Assembly (NCBI GenBank): GCA_004298435.1
Contig: SCSF01000076.1
Location: forward strand, 1 to 34,960
From: Beijerinckiaceae bacterium
GTDB taxonomy: Bacteria > Pseudomonadota > Alphaproteobacteria > Rhizobiales > Beijerinckiaceae
Length of the DNA: 34,960 bases
Direction of reading: 5' to 3'
Shown here: positions 24,007 to 31,774 of the stretch, piece by piece
How the letters are laid out: each line of letters starts with the position of its first letter
Numbering within the stretch: position 1 is the stretch's first letter
Program-made: the position numbers and the translations under genes
Notes under the pieces: model-generated
What the model was told of the DNA's origin: nothing
The model's database searches: none
What the model saw: only the letters and a program-made list of their open reading frames with translations

Positions 24007-24426
24007 ATGGTTACGCGGTATGTACCACCTAAACAAAGTGTGGCGGGACAGCTCTTCGATGTAGCCTGTCTTCTCGCGCTCGTGTTCGGCGCTTTATTTC
24101 TCCCGATCTGGCTACAGATCGCGGTTCCGTCGCGTGTTGAAAAGCTGCCACCGGGCGTCACATACACCACTGCCGCCAATGGGACGAAGACATGGAGCGG
24201 ATTGAGCTGGGAGAAGCTCGGTCAGAATCCAACCATGCAGGCGCAGTGGAAGAAGCTCGGCTACTCGAAAGAGAAAGCGGCCGACATCATCACACATCCG
24301 TTCGAATACGACATCGATGTCAGCGGCGTGGTTTTAACCGCTATCGTTGTGCTCGGCTATTTCCTGTTCATGCTGTTCATGTCGGAAAAGGAATATAGGC
24401 AAGTGATTGCCGAAAAATTCGACTGA
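24007..24426 (+). CDS. membrane protein with periplasmic domain (139 aa), permease operon
   Basis: The start ATG 24007 follows GGAGGGAAGAGC, 13 bp after the previous gene. One helix lies near the N-terminus (LFDVACLLALVFGALFLPIW) and a second near the C-terminus (VSGVVLTAIVVLGYFLFMLF). Between them lies a region of about 65 residues (KLPPGVTYTTAANGTKTWSG through KLGYSKEKAADIITHPFEYD) that by the positive-inside rule would lie on the periplasmic side. I do not know a family. The Trp- and Lys-rich loop could contact a substrate or a partner protein. Confidence 0.78.
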   Translation: MVTRYVPPKQSVAGQLFDVACLLALVFGALFLPIWLQIAVPSRVEKLPPGVTYTTAANGTKTWSGLSWEKLGQNPTMQAQWKKLGYSKEKAADIITHPFEYDIDVSGVVLTAIVVLGYFLFMLFMSEKEYRQVIAEKFD

Positions 24427-24459
24427 CGGATCCTGCGGCGCAAGGCATGGAGAAAAGAA

Positions 24460-24642
24460 ATGTTGGTTATTGTGACATGGGCCGCATGGATCATCTCAGC
24501 AGCGCTGCTTTTGTGGCTGCTGTGGGACTTCATGAGCGTCAATTTGAAATACGGAAATGATGTTTTGCTGAGTTCGCGCGAAGGCGTGGACGATCTTTTC
24601 GGTGATGGGGGCAGCCCCTCCCGTACGGCGAAGGGGGACTGA
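24460..24642 (+). CDS. single-span small membrane protein (60 aa), permease operon
   Basis: ATG 24460 follows GGAGAAAAG. One N-terminal transmembrane helix (MLVIVTWAAWIISAALLLWL) is followed by a soluble acidic tail (REGVDDLFGDGGSPSRTAKG). Its stop is 4 bp before the permease start codon, a spacing that suggests tight co-translation. Function unknown. The short size and close coupling resemble small regulatory or stabilising subunits of membrane transporters, which is only an analogy. Confidence 0.72.
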   Translation: MLVIVTWAAWIISAALLLWLLWDFMSVNLKYGNDVLLSSREGVDDLFGDGGSPSRTAKGD

Positions 24643-24646
24643 ATCC

Positions 24647-26041
24647 ATGACGGATGTTGCACAAGCGCAACCAAAACAGCATCTGGAGCTGCTTAAGGTT
24701 CTGGGACCTGCCCATATTTGGGCTCTCGGCGTCGGGATCGTTCTCGTCGGCGAATTCATGGGGTGGAATTTTGCCGTCGGCAAAGGCGGCGCGCTGGGGG
24801 CTCTGATCGCCTGCTGGGTGATCGGCCTTCTTTATACTTGCGTCGCGATGATCGATTCCGAGATTACCTCGACCGTCGCTGCCGCTGGCGGCCAATATAC
24901 GCAAGCCAAGCACATGATCGGGCCGTTGATGGCCTTCAATGTCGGGCTCTATCTGGTTCTCGCCTATACGATGCTGGAGGCAGCCGACGTCCAGGTGGCT
25001 GGGCAGTTGATCCAGATCGGCGCCCAGAACTTCGGCTTCGCGATTCCCTGGCAGCCTTTCACAATACTCGTCCTCGCGATATTGGCTTTCATCAATTACC
25101 GCGGCGTCTTTATGACTCTGACGATCAATTTCGTCATCACCGCGGCCGCATTTGTGACGATTATCATTCTGTTGATCGGCACGCAGCCCTGGAATCCAGG
25201 AGCAGTCCTCCTGCACAAGGAATTGCTGACAGGCCTTCCTTACGGCTGGATCGGCGTTCTCGCGTCACTTCATTTCGGCATCTGGTACTATCTCGGCATC
25301 GAGGGAACCTGCCAGGCGGCCGAAGAGGTGCGTTCCCCAGGCCGCGCCTTGCCGATGGGCACGATGCTCGGGATCATTACGCTCCTCATTGCAGCCGCGC
25401 TCACCTGGTACGTCTGCTGCGGCCTGCTGCCATGGCAATATCTTGGCTGGGATGACGAACTCGCGCCGCTTTATGATGCGGCCCGCATGCTCGGCAGCCC
25501 GTTTTTCACCACGCTGCTCTTCATCGGGACTCTGTTGTCAGCCACGGCTTCGGCGAACGGATGTATCAATGACGCCTCTCGCGCCTGGTTCTCGATGGCG
25601 CGCGATGTTTATCTGCCAACCTGGTTCGGCGCTGTGCATCCGCGTTACAGGACGCCGTTCCGTTCGATTGTGTTCCTGATCCCGATCGCGGCGATTTTCG
25701 CGCTCTTCATTCCGCTCGCGCAGGTGATCACGTTCTCGATCCTTTCGGGTCTGCTGAACTACACATTTATGCCGATCAACATGTTCAAATTCCGCCGCAT
25801 GTGGCCTTTGGGTACAATCAAGCGGGGATTTGAACATCCGTTCCATCCATTGCCAGCGATCGTTCTGTTCGTCCTCTGCTCGGTGACCTTCTTTGCGGTC
25901 TACCTCGGTTATGGACGGCAACTGCTGGCGATGATGGCCTTCTACATTGTCGCGTCCTGCTGGTTCGCGTTCCATCGCTATCGCTATGTCAAACGCGGCA
26001 ACCAGTTCACCATGCCCTGGCCGCGGCCAATTGGTTATTGA
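24647..26041 (+). CDS. APC-superfamily permease, probable uptake system of the methylamine/NMG operon
   Basis: This 464-aa transporter has about 12 hydrophobic segments. The N-terminal helix contains the APC signature ALGVGIVLVGEFMGWNFAVG. YYLGIEGTCQAAEEVRSPGR matches the helix 6 region and following loop of amino-acid/ethanolamine permeases. The closest resemblance I can recall is to ethanolamine permeases and related amine/amino-acid carriers. The start ATG 24647 has AAGGGGG upstream and lies 4 bp after the preceding small gene. Given its place behind mgsABC-gmaS-mgdABCD, methylamine, a methylated amine or an N-methyl amino acid is the likely substrate. That is contextual inference. A strong terminator follows. 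Confidence 0.82.
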   Translation: MTDVAQAQPKQHLELLKVLGPAHIWALGVGIVLVGEFMGWNFAVGKGGALGALIACWVIGLLYTCVAMIDSEITSTVAAAGGQYTQAKHMIGPLMAFNVGLYLVLAYTMLEAADVQVAGQLIQIGAQNFGFAIPWQPFTILVLAILAFINYRGVFMTLTINFVITAAAFVTIIILLIGTQPWNPGAVLLHKELLTGLPYGWIGVLASLHFGIWYYLGIEGTCQAAEEVRSPGRALPMGTMLGIITLLIAAALTWYVCCGLLPWQYLGWDDELAPLYDAARMLGSPFFTTLLFIGTLLSATASANGCINDASRAWFSMARDVYLPTWFGAVHPRYRTPFRSIVFLIPIAAIFALFIPLAQVITFSILSGLLNYTFMPINMFKFRRMWPLGTIKRGFEHPFHPLPAIVLFVLCSVTFFAVYLGYGRQLLAMMAFYIVASCWFAFHRYRYVKRGNQFTMPWPRPIGY

Positions 26042-26076
26042 TCTTATGAACAAAGATTAGGTGTCTCCTTGCACCT

Positions 26077-26113
26077 CCGCTGGCGCCGCTCCAAACGGCG
26101 CCGGCGGTTCTTT
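26077..26113 (+). terminator. rho-independent terminator after the permease
   Basis: CCGCTGGCGCCG (26077-26088) pairs with CGGCGCCGGCGG (26096-26107) around a 7-base loop, giving a 12-bp stem with one G-T pair. It is followed by TTCTTT. It separates the permease from the next gene pair. Confidence 0.72.
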
Positions 26114-26133
26114 GCTTGAAGGAGGAATGCGCC

Positions 26134-26877
26134 TTGAGCTGGAAAATTGCGCTGGCGGCTTGTGTCGCGATCGTCTTTCTCGTGCGCCAATATTCGCGTG
26201 ACAGCAAACGTCAACGCAGCCTGCGTGGCGGACTCTTCCGCGATTGCATGGATCTCTTCCCGGCATGCAAAGTCATTCAGGACGGCCTTCAGTTTCCCGT
26301 GCTTACCGGTCGCTACAAGGGCTTCAATATAAAACTGGAACCCATCCTTGATGACATGACGATCCGCAAATTGCCATCGCTCTGGCTCAAGGTCAGCCTT
26401 TACGCACCTGTTCGCTTTTCAGGTGTTTTCGATCTCCTGGTCAGGCCGCGGGGCAACGAATTTTATTCGCCGGCTTTCGAACTTCCGGTGGAGATCAAGC
26501 CGCCGGCCGGCTGGCCCACCGATTCTATGATCCGAAGCGATGATCCATGCTGCATGCCGCCCGAAGATGCGTTGGCAAAGCACATGAACCTTTTCGACGA
26601 TCTGAAAATGAAGGAGTTGCTCATTACCCCGCGCGGCGTTCGGCTCGTCTATCAATGCGATCAGGCGGAGCGGGCGCTCTATTCCGTTTTGCGGCAATGC
26701 AGTTTTGCCAGTTCGCGTTTGGCGCCAGATCTTGCACGGCGGCTGCTGGAGGCGGCGATATCCGTCTATGGTTCCGTCGCTCCCGAGCCAACCAATGTTT
26801 TCGTTCCGGAACAAAAAGCGGTGTCCGAAGAAGAGTCGCAGCGCGCCGATTTGGAGCAACAGGTGTTGGTGACATGA
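26134..26877 (+). CDS. membrane-anchored protein of unknown function (247 aa)
   Basis: The start is probably TTG 26134, 8 bp after GGAGG (26121-26125). An N-terminal hydrophobic segment (WKIALAACVAIVFLV) would anchor the protein, leaving a large cytoplasmic or periplasmic domain. The body alternates beta-like stretches (FPVLTGRYKGFNIKLEPILD, LWLKVSLYAPVRFSGVFDLL) with a later helical part (LAPDLARRLLEAAISVYGSV). An SDDPCCMPPED segment has a Cys pair. No family is recognised. It follows the permease terminator closely and overlaps the next gene by 4 bp (ATGA), so the two form a small operon. Confidence 0.72.
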   Translation: MSWKIALAACVAIVFLVRQYSRDSKRQRSLRGGLFRDCMDLFPACKVIQDGLQFPVLTGRYKGFNIKLEPILDDMTIRKLPSLWLKVSLYAPVRFSGVFDLLVRPRGNEFYSPAFELPVEIKPPAGWPTDSMIRSDDPCCMPPEDALAKHMNLFDDLKMKELLITPRGVRLVYQCDQAERALYSVLRQCSFASSRLAPDLARRLLEAAISVYGSVAPEPTNVFVPEQKAVSEEESQRADLEQQVLVT

Positions 26878-27152
26878 CCGGGAGTCAAAAAGCGCCGGTC
26901 CATCCGTATCTGGTTTTGCTGGCGGCCATTCTGCTGCCCGGTGCGGGCCACATGCTCATGGGGGTGCCCAAACGGGGCCTCGTCATGCAGATGTACATGA
27001 TCGCGCTCGGATGGATCACCTGGCATCTGACGACACCACATCAAAGCCTTGTTGGGCGTCTCGCCGGCGGTCTTTTCATCTATGCGATGTCGGTCCTGGA
27101 CGCTTATCGCATCGCGCGTCTTACCTATGCAAAATATCAGAAAAGCCACTGA
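26874..27152 (+). CDS. small membrane protein (92 aa), coupled to the previous gene
   Basis: ATG 26874 overlaps the upstream TGA. The protein has three likely membrane helices (YLVLLAAILLPGAGHMLMG, GLVMQMYMIALGWITWHL, LAGGLFIYAMSVLDAYRIAR). The GAGHMLMGVPKRGLVMQ turn recalls small TM2- or DUF5683-like proteins, in which a PGxGxxYxGxxxxG motif links two helices, but the match is loose. Function unknown. It is presumably the membrane partner of the 247-aa protein. Confidence 0.7.
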   Translation: MTGSQKAPVHPYLVLLAAILLPGAGHMLMGVPKRGLVMQMYMIALGWITWHLTTPHQSLVGRLAGGLFIYAMSVLDAYRIARLTYAKYQKSH

Positions 27153-27506
27153 GAAATCTGTTTGGACGAATAGGAAAAAGGGACGCGTAAGGATGGCAAG
27201 CCGCGCTGTTCGATTAAAGCAGGATCCGACCAATCGGATGCGTTCTGCTTGATTGACGTTCGCTGCCAACCCTGTGTTCATTCTGCCACAGAAGCAGATA
27301 TATTAATCCACAAGAAACTAAATATGACTTAGAGAAAGTTTTATTTCGTGATAAGAAATATTCTATCGCCATTACCGTCCTAAGAGTCCCGTTCTCACAG
27401 TCAGTTGTGGCTGACCACAAGCTGCTCGCTGGGCCTTCCGTCTGGCGGGCGGCTGACGGTTAATACGCGATAGATCAGAAAAAAAGTCCAAACAGTGGGG
27501 GGAATA
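27153..27506. other. upstream region of the beta-barrel gene
   Basis: This stretch of about 350 bp is AT-rich in the middle (27298-27370). It contains operator 3 at 27343-27359 but no gene that I can support. A promoter is expected here, but no -35/-10 pair is convincing. Confidence 0.45.
27343..27359. promoter_or_regulatory. putative operator 3 before the beta-barrel gene
   Basis: ATTTC-GTGATAA-GAAAT has the same arms and 7-bp spacing as operators 1 and 2, and the inverted repeat extends by one T/A pair on each side. It lies 148 bp upstream of the start codon at 27507. It ties the outer-membrane gene to the regulator of the NMG operon. Confidence 0.6.
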
Positions 27507-28814
27507 ATGAAGGCGCGATATTTCATTTGGATTGCCGCATTGTCCATCTTGGCTGCGTTCGCCCCAACTCACGCCTTTGCTACTGATCTTCCAACGATAA
27601 AAGGGCCGCTGCCGGCGCCCGTGCCGAGTTGGTGGAGCACGTTCTCTGTCAGCGGCGACATCGATTCCGGCATCACCTTCAACCCTGATTTGGGCAGCGG
27701 CAATGTCAATTTCGGCCGATTGTTCGATGACAAGGCCAACGAGCCGTTGCTCAATCAAGTCTCGGTCGTCGTACAGCGGCCACTCGATTCGTCAGCCAAG
27801 ACGATTGACTTCGGCTTCAGGGTGCAACTGCTTTATGGGTCAGACGCGCGTTACTCGCATTACCTTGGCGAATGCGACTATTGCATCGACAACATCAATC
27901 AGTTTGATGTGCTGGAAGCCTGGGGCGCCGTGCATCTGCCCTATGTTTTCAGTGGCGGCGTCGATATCAAAGTCGGACAGTTCGCGACGCTCCTCGGTTA
28001 TGAACCTGTCAACGCGCCCGACAGCCCATTCTATTCGCACACCTATATCTTCAACTTCGGCCTGCCGTTCAAAGACACGGGCATTATGACCATCTCCCAT
28101 GTGAGCCCGATGCTCGACGTCTATGCCGGAGCCATCACCGGCGAGAACACGAGCATCGGCTGGAACAGCCCGGCATTCGGCGATCCCGGCGACAATAACA
28201 ACGCGCCGGCCTTCGAAGGCGGCCTCACCTTGAACCTTCTCAACGGCAAGCTCACGATCAATGCCGACACCAATATCGGCCCGGAAAATGCGAACACGCC
28301 CCTCGGCGCTGCTGCTTGCGCCTGCAACCCGAACTCGGCCATGCGCTTTCTCAACGACATTAACGCCTCATGGAAGGCAACGGACAAGCTCACCTTGGCC
28401 GGTGAAGCCAACTACGTTCACGACGATGCGCTCGGCGGCGTAGATGCCTACGGCTTTGCAGGTTATGCGCTCTATCAGTTGTCCGACTGGCTGCTACTCA
28501 AAGGCCGCGCAGAGGTTTTCCGCGACAACAATAACTTTTTTGTCGCCGCTTTTCCGGGCAATTTCGACTTGGCCAATGTCGAGCATGGCTACCCCAGCAC
28601 TGCTTATGGCGCGCCGGCGGCGACGACCTATTTCGAGGTGACCGGCGGCGTCACGATCACCCCGGTACTGCCGAAGGGTACGCCCTATCTCAAGAGCCTG
28701 ATCATCCGTCCCGAGGTTCGCTACGACGCCGCGCTTAATGGCACGACGCCCTTCGCCAATGGCACCAAATCCTCGGGCGTTACGTTCGCCAGCGATGTCA
28801 TTCTGAAGTTCTGA
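27507..28814 (+). CDS. outer-membrane beta-barrel protein (BBP2/OmpL-like porin)
   Basis: This 435-aa protein starts at ATG 27507 after GGGGGGAA. A signal peptide (MKARYFIWIAALSILAAFAP, then THAFA) is cleaved before TDLP. The mature chain shows the alternating pattern of a beta-barrel of the putative porin-2 type, with LPYVFSGGVDIKVGQFATLL and GYEPVNAPDSPFYSHTYIFN. Those segments are typical of that family, in which a GKF/GQF...G.E...NP/SP...YS stretch recurs. It ends with SDVILKF, a terminal Phe as expected for barrel assembly. A Cys-rich loop (ECDYC; AACACNP) is unusual. Because it shares the operator motif with the mgs operon it may be the outer-membrane entry for the amine substrate. Confidence 0.82.
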   Translation: MKARYFIWIAALSILAAFAPTHAFATDLPTIKGPLPAPVPSWWSTFSVSGDIDSGITFNPDLGSGNVNFGRLFDDKANEPLLNQVSVVVQRPLDSSAKTIDFGFRVQLLYGSDARYSHYLGECDYCIDNINQFDVLEAWGAVHLPYVFSGGVDIKVGQFATLLGYEPVNAPDSPFYSHTYIFNFGLPFKDTGIMTISHVSPMLDVYAGAITGENTSIGWNSPAFGDPGDNNNAPAFEGGLTLNLLNGKLTINADTNIGPENANTPLGAAACACNPNSAMRFLNDINASWKATDKLTLAGEANYVHDDALGGVDAYGFAGYALYQLSDWLLLKGRAEVFRDNNNFFVAAFPGNFDLANVEHGYPSTAYGAPAATTYFEVTGGVTITPVLPKGTPYLKSLIIRPEVRYDAALNGTTPFANGTKSSGVTFASDVILKF

Positions 28815-28854
28815 GAATAAGACAACTGAGTGTTGTCACTTTGACGAGCGGGCC

Positions 28855-28988
28855 GCCCTCCGGCGGTCTGCAATAACTTGCGGACCGCATTCCGTGAGAT
28901 CCTCAGACCGCGCGCCGTGATCTCCTTGACCGCCCCCTTGATCCGGATGCTCCCGCTGTATCCGGCCAATCGTCTCCACAACCAGCAT
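28855..28988 (-). pseudogene. IS21-type istA remnant, frameshifted
   Basis: From ATG 28988 on the minus strand the frame reads MLVVETIGRIQREH. After a one-base slip it continues IRIKGAVKEITARGLRISRN, then AVRKLLQ. This is the N-terminal helix-turn-helix of IS21 transposases (VETIxRIRREH...SIKEIARDLxVSRNTVRKxLR). The remainder of istA and istB are missing, and the fragment ends near 28855, 40 bp after the beta-barrel gene. It is a relic. Confidence 0.65.
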
Positions 28989-29037
28989 CCCCCACCGCCC
29001 GCTCAATCCAAAGCGGGCACACTGCAAACACTTCTCA

Positions 29038-29095
29038 GGGGGTCATTTTCGACGCCGATCCCCCTAGCTACGGGGTCAATTTTGCACGCCGGATC
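29038..29095. repeat. IS21 terminal repeats
   Basis: Two direct repeats, GGGGTCATTTTCGACGCCGATC (about 29039-29060; arms given in part) and GGGGTCAATTTTGCACGCCGGATC (29072-29095), lie upstream of the istA start. Multiple repeats of this GGGGTCA-TTTT-ACGCCG type form the ends of IS21 elements, where they bind the transposase. The outer border at about 29096-29100 abuts the metE fragment. Confidence 0.55.
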
Positions 29096-29100
29096 ACAGC

Positions 29101-29247
29101 CTGAGCATAGCTCGACCATTTGACCGTCATTGGCTTCGGGCGACAGACGTCACCGAAGATGATCGGCGGCCGCACATAGCGCGATCCATAGCTCTGCATC
29201 CAGCCATGTTTAGTGAAGACATAGCCGACGAACTGCTCGCCGAAATT
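29101..29247 (-). pseudogene. metE: metE fragment (cobalamin-independent methionine synthase)
   Basis: On the minus strand the frame reads [20 protein letters not shown], then [20 protein letters not shown] and VKWSSYAQ. This corresponds to the block around residue 500 of MetE (FGE-LDGF-FT-NGWVQSYGS, R-V-PPII-GD--RP-PMTV-WS-YAQ). It ends at 29101, directly at the IS21 terminal repeat, and the upstream side loses resemblance near 29250. It is a 49-residue piece of a gene of about 760 aa. The insertion sequence and later deletion probably destroyed it. Confidence 0.7.
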
Positions 29248-29514
29248 TAGTGGCTTCTGGCTTCGGAGTTATCGAGCCAGCGTATGATCTCATCTTCGGC
29301 GCCTAGACGTTCTCCGCCAATCGAACGGGCAACGACTGATCGATTCGACATGCGAGCAGCATGAAAAATCTCAATGGCTGCAATGGCCGGTTGCGGTCCG
29401 ACTGGTATTGGGCGAGCCGGTAGCGGAAGCCGCCGTGAGCTCAGACGTTTTCTGGAAAACCTAGAGTTTCCGAGTGTGGACGACGGAGTGGATCCAATCC
29501 TGACTTACTCCCCC
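29248..29514. other. region between metE fragment and imu promoter
   Basis: No gene is recognised in these 267 bp. A minus-strand frame with MSNRSVVARSIGGERLGAED is open near 29257-29350 but has no family resemblance to rely on. Confidence 0.35.
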
Positions 29515-29537
29515 TTGACTCTGAGCGGCAAGTTATA

Positions 29538-29552
29538 GAACAAATATAGAAC
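29538..29552. promoter_or_regulatory. LexA (SOS) box before imuA
   Basis: GAAC-AAATATA-GAAC is the reverse complement of the alphaproteobacterial LexA site GTTC-N7-GTTC, with exact spacing. It lies 35 bp before the imuA start and just after a TTGACT box (29515-29520). It would place the whole imuA-imuB-dnaE2 operon under DNA-damage control. Confidence 0.85.
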
Positions 29553-29586
29553 ATTTTCCAGCCCTCACGAGAGGTCAACACGACGC

Positions 29587-30336
29587 GTGCCCCCACCCTC
29601 CCTCGAATCTTTGCGCGACCAGGTCCGGCAAATCGAAGGACGGCACCGGCGTGCCACGATGGTGCTGCCCTTCGGTGTCGCTGCTGTGGATTCACGGCTC
29701 CCCGGAGGCGGGCTACCGTGCGGCGCACTGCATGAAGTTGCGGGAGGCGGAAACGGCGCCATCGACGGTGCCGCCGCTGCGCTCTTCACGGCCGGCATCG
29801 CCACGCGCACGTGCGGCAAGGTCCTGTGGTGCCTCACGCGGCCAGACCTCTTCGCGCCGGCGCTCGCGCAAGCCGGACTGAAATCCGACCGCGTCATCTA
29901 TCTTGAGGGTGGCGACGAGAAGACGGTTCTTGCCTGCTTTGAAGAGGGACTGCGGCACGGCGGACTGGGCGCGGTGGTAGCGGAAGTTGCGCGCCTCCCC
30001 ATGACCGCCTCGCGGCGGCTCCAGCTCGCCGCCGAAGGTTCCGGGGCCATCGGTATCGCGCTCCGGCGCTGGCGGCGTCAAATCGAAGCCGCCGACTTCG
30101 GGCAACCTACAGCCGCCACAACGCGCTGGCGCATTTCGGCGCTGCCTTCGACGCCGCTTCCCGTACAGGGTGTTGGTCGGCCGCGCTGGCTCATCGAACT
30201 CATCCGTTGCCGCGCCGGCGAAAGCGCAAATTTCGAACTGGAGGCGTGCGATGACACGGGTCATCTCCGTCTTCCTGCCGACCTTGTCTACCGATCGGGT
30301 CAGGCGGAAGGCGGCCGACGCAGCGCTTCCGCCTGA
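29587..30336 (+). CDS. imuA: ImuA, SOS mutagenesis protein
   Basis: This 249-aa RecA/SulA-like protein of the mutasome works with ImuB and DnaE2 in damage-induced translesion synthesis. The sequence includes the RecA-like opening VLPFGVAAVDSRLPGGGLPC, then GALHEVAGGG, and core strands VLWCLTRPDLFAPALAQAGL and DRVIYLEGGDEKTVLACFEE. The start is GTG 29587, with GAGAGG about 11 bp upstream and the LexA box 35 bp upstream. The 3' end overlaps imuB by 86 bp in another frame, a common arrangement for this cassette. The C-terminal tail is Gly/Arg/Ser-rich. Confidence 0.88.
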   Translation: MPPPSLESLRDQVRQIEGRHRRATMVLPFGVAAVDSRLPGGGLPCGALHEVAGGGNGAIDGAAAALFTAGIATRTCGKVLWCLTRPDLFAPALAQAGLKSDRVIYLEGGDEKTVLACFEEGLRHGGLGAVVAEVARLPMTASRRLQLAAEGSGAIGIALRRWRRQIEAADFGQPTAATTRWRISALPSTPLPVQGVGRPRWLIELIRCRAGESANFELEACDDTGHLRLPADLVYRSGQAEGGRRSASA

Positions 30337-31774
30337 GACGCCGCTGATCCTGGTCGGCCGGAGCGGAAGGCGGCGCGTGGTGCTCGCGGCGGACGCCGCC
30401 GCACAAGCGGCGGGCCTGGGCGTCGGCATGTCCGCGACGAAGGCCCAGGCGCTGGTCCGGGACCTCTTGATCCATGAGGCCGATCCGGCGGCGGATGCCG
30501 AGGCGCTCAATTGGCTGGCCTTGTGGATGCTCCAGCATTTCGCGCCGATCGTCGCCACTGATCCGCCCGACGGAATCGTCATCGATTCGACCGGCGCCGA
30601 TCACCTGCATGGCGGCGAAGCCGCGATGCTTGCCACGCTCGTCGAGAAGCTCGCCAGCGTCGGCCTGCGCGCCCGCATCGCGATCGCCGATAGCTGGGAC
30701 GCGGCGCATGCCCTCGCGCGCTTCGACGCCCGGCCTCGCTACGTCTCCGAACCGGGGAACGCCGCGCGCGACGTCGCTCCCCTTCCGATCGCCGCATTGC
30801 GGCTGGCGCCCGAGCTGGTCGATGGCCTGCGGGTGCTCGGCTTTGAGCGCATCGGCGACCTGCTGGCGCAACCGCGCGCGCCCCTCACGCTGCGCTTCGG
30901 CCCCGAGTTGGGCCGCCGCCTCGACCAGGCGACCGGCCGGATCGTCGAACCGATCAATCCTGTTCGTCCGAAGGAATTGATCGAGATGCGTCGCGCCTTC
31001 GCTGAACCCATCGGCGCGGCGGAGACCATCGCGCGCTATATCGGCCGGCTCACCGTGCAGCTCTGCGAGAGCCTGGAGAGCAAGGGCCTCGGCGCGAGGC
31101 GGCTCGATCTCATCTGCCATCGTGTGGATAGCCGCGCGCAGGCCGTGCGCGTCGGCACGGGTCGGCCGTTTCGCGACGCCGAGCGCATGACGCGGCTGCT
31201 CAGCGACAAGATCGAAACCATCGATCCCGGTTTCGGAATCGAGGTGATGACGCTTGCCGCCATCGTGACCGAGCCGCTGGCGCCGAAGCAGATCGCTTCC
31301 AGCTTGATCGAAGAAACCGAGCCCGATGTGTCGGGCCTGATCGATCTTCTTGCCAACCGCGTAGGAGAACGGAATCTCTACCGTCTTGCGCCGGTGGCAA
31401 GCGACCTGCCAGAACGCGCGGTGCGCCATATCCCGGCGCTCGCGCCCGAGACCGGCGCGGAATGGCCGGGCCACTGGCCGCGGCCCTCCCGTCTCTTCGC
31501 CCCACCCGAACCGATCGAGACGATCGCACTCCTCCCGGACCATCCGCCCGTGTCCTTCACCTGGCGCGGTGTGCGCCGGCGCGTGAAGCGCGCGGATGGT
31601 CCGGAGCGCGTTTTCGGCGAGTGGTGGAAGCGCGACCCGGAACTCGCCGCCGTGCGCGACTACTTCCGGATCGAAGATGATGCCGGCGAGCGCTACTGGG
31701 TCTATCGCGCCGGCGACGGCGAAGATCCACTGACCGGCTCGCAGCGCTGGTTCCTGCACGGCATCTTCGGATGA
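30251..31774 (+). CDS. imuB: ImuB, catalytically inactive Y-family polymerase
   Basis: This 507-aa protein is related to DinB/UmuC polymerases but lacks the acidic catalytic residues. Where active polymerases have a D-x-D near the N-terminus, it reads [16 protein letters not shown], and the second motif is [18 protein letters not shown]. Helix-hairpin-helix and little-finger regions follow ([40 protein letters not shown]). ImuB acts as the adaptor that binds the beta clamp and recruits ImuA and DnaE2. I chose ATG 30251 because the conserved N-terminus begins there. The stop overlaps the dnaE2 start (ATGA). Confidence 0.9.
   Translation: MTRVISVFLPTLSTDRVRRKAADAALPPETPLILVGRSGRRRVVLAADAAAQAAGLGVGMSATKAQALVRDLLIHEADPAADAEALNWLALWMLQHFAPIVATDPPDGIVIDSTGADHLHGGEAAMLATLVEKLASVGLRARIAIADSWDAAHALARFDARPRYVSEPGNAARDVAPLPIAALRLAPELVDGLRVLGFERIGDLLAQPRAPLTLRFGPELGRRLDQATGRIVEPINPVRPKELIEMRRAFAEPIGAAETIARYIGRLTVQLCESLESKGLGARRLDLICHRVDSRAQAVRVGTGRPFRDAERMTRLLSDKIETIDPGFGIEVMTLAAIVTEPLAPKQIASSLIEETEPDVSGLIDLLANRVGERNLYRLAPVASDLPERAVRHIPALAPETGAEWPGHWPRPSRLFAPPEPIETIALLPDHPPVSFTWRGVRRRVKRADGPERVFGEWWKRDPELAAVRDYFRIEDDAGERYWVYRAGDGEDPLTGSQRWFLHGIFG

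Noticed and set aside
28820-28850. GACAAC-N5-GTTGTC hairpin after the beta-barrel gene as a terminator
   Set aside because: The stem is short (6 bp) and not followed by a clear T-run. It may work weakly but cannot be supported.
30200-31759. Long open frame antisense to imuB
   Set aside because: It is a shadow of imuB in GC-rich DNA, and its product shows no recognisable domain.
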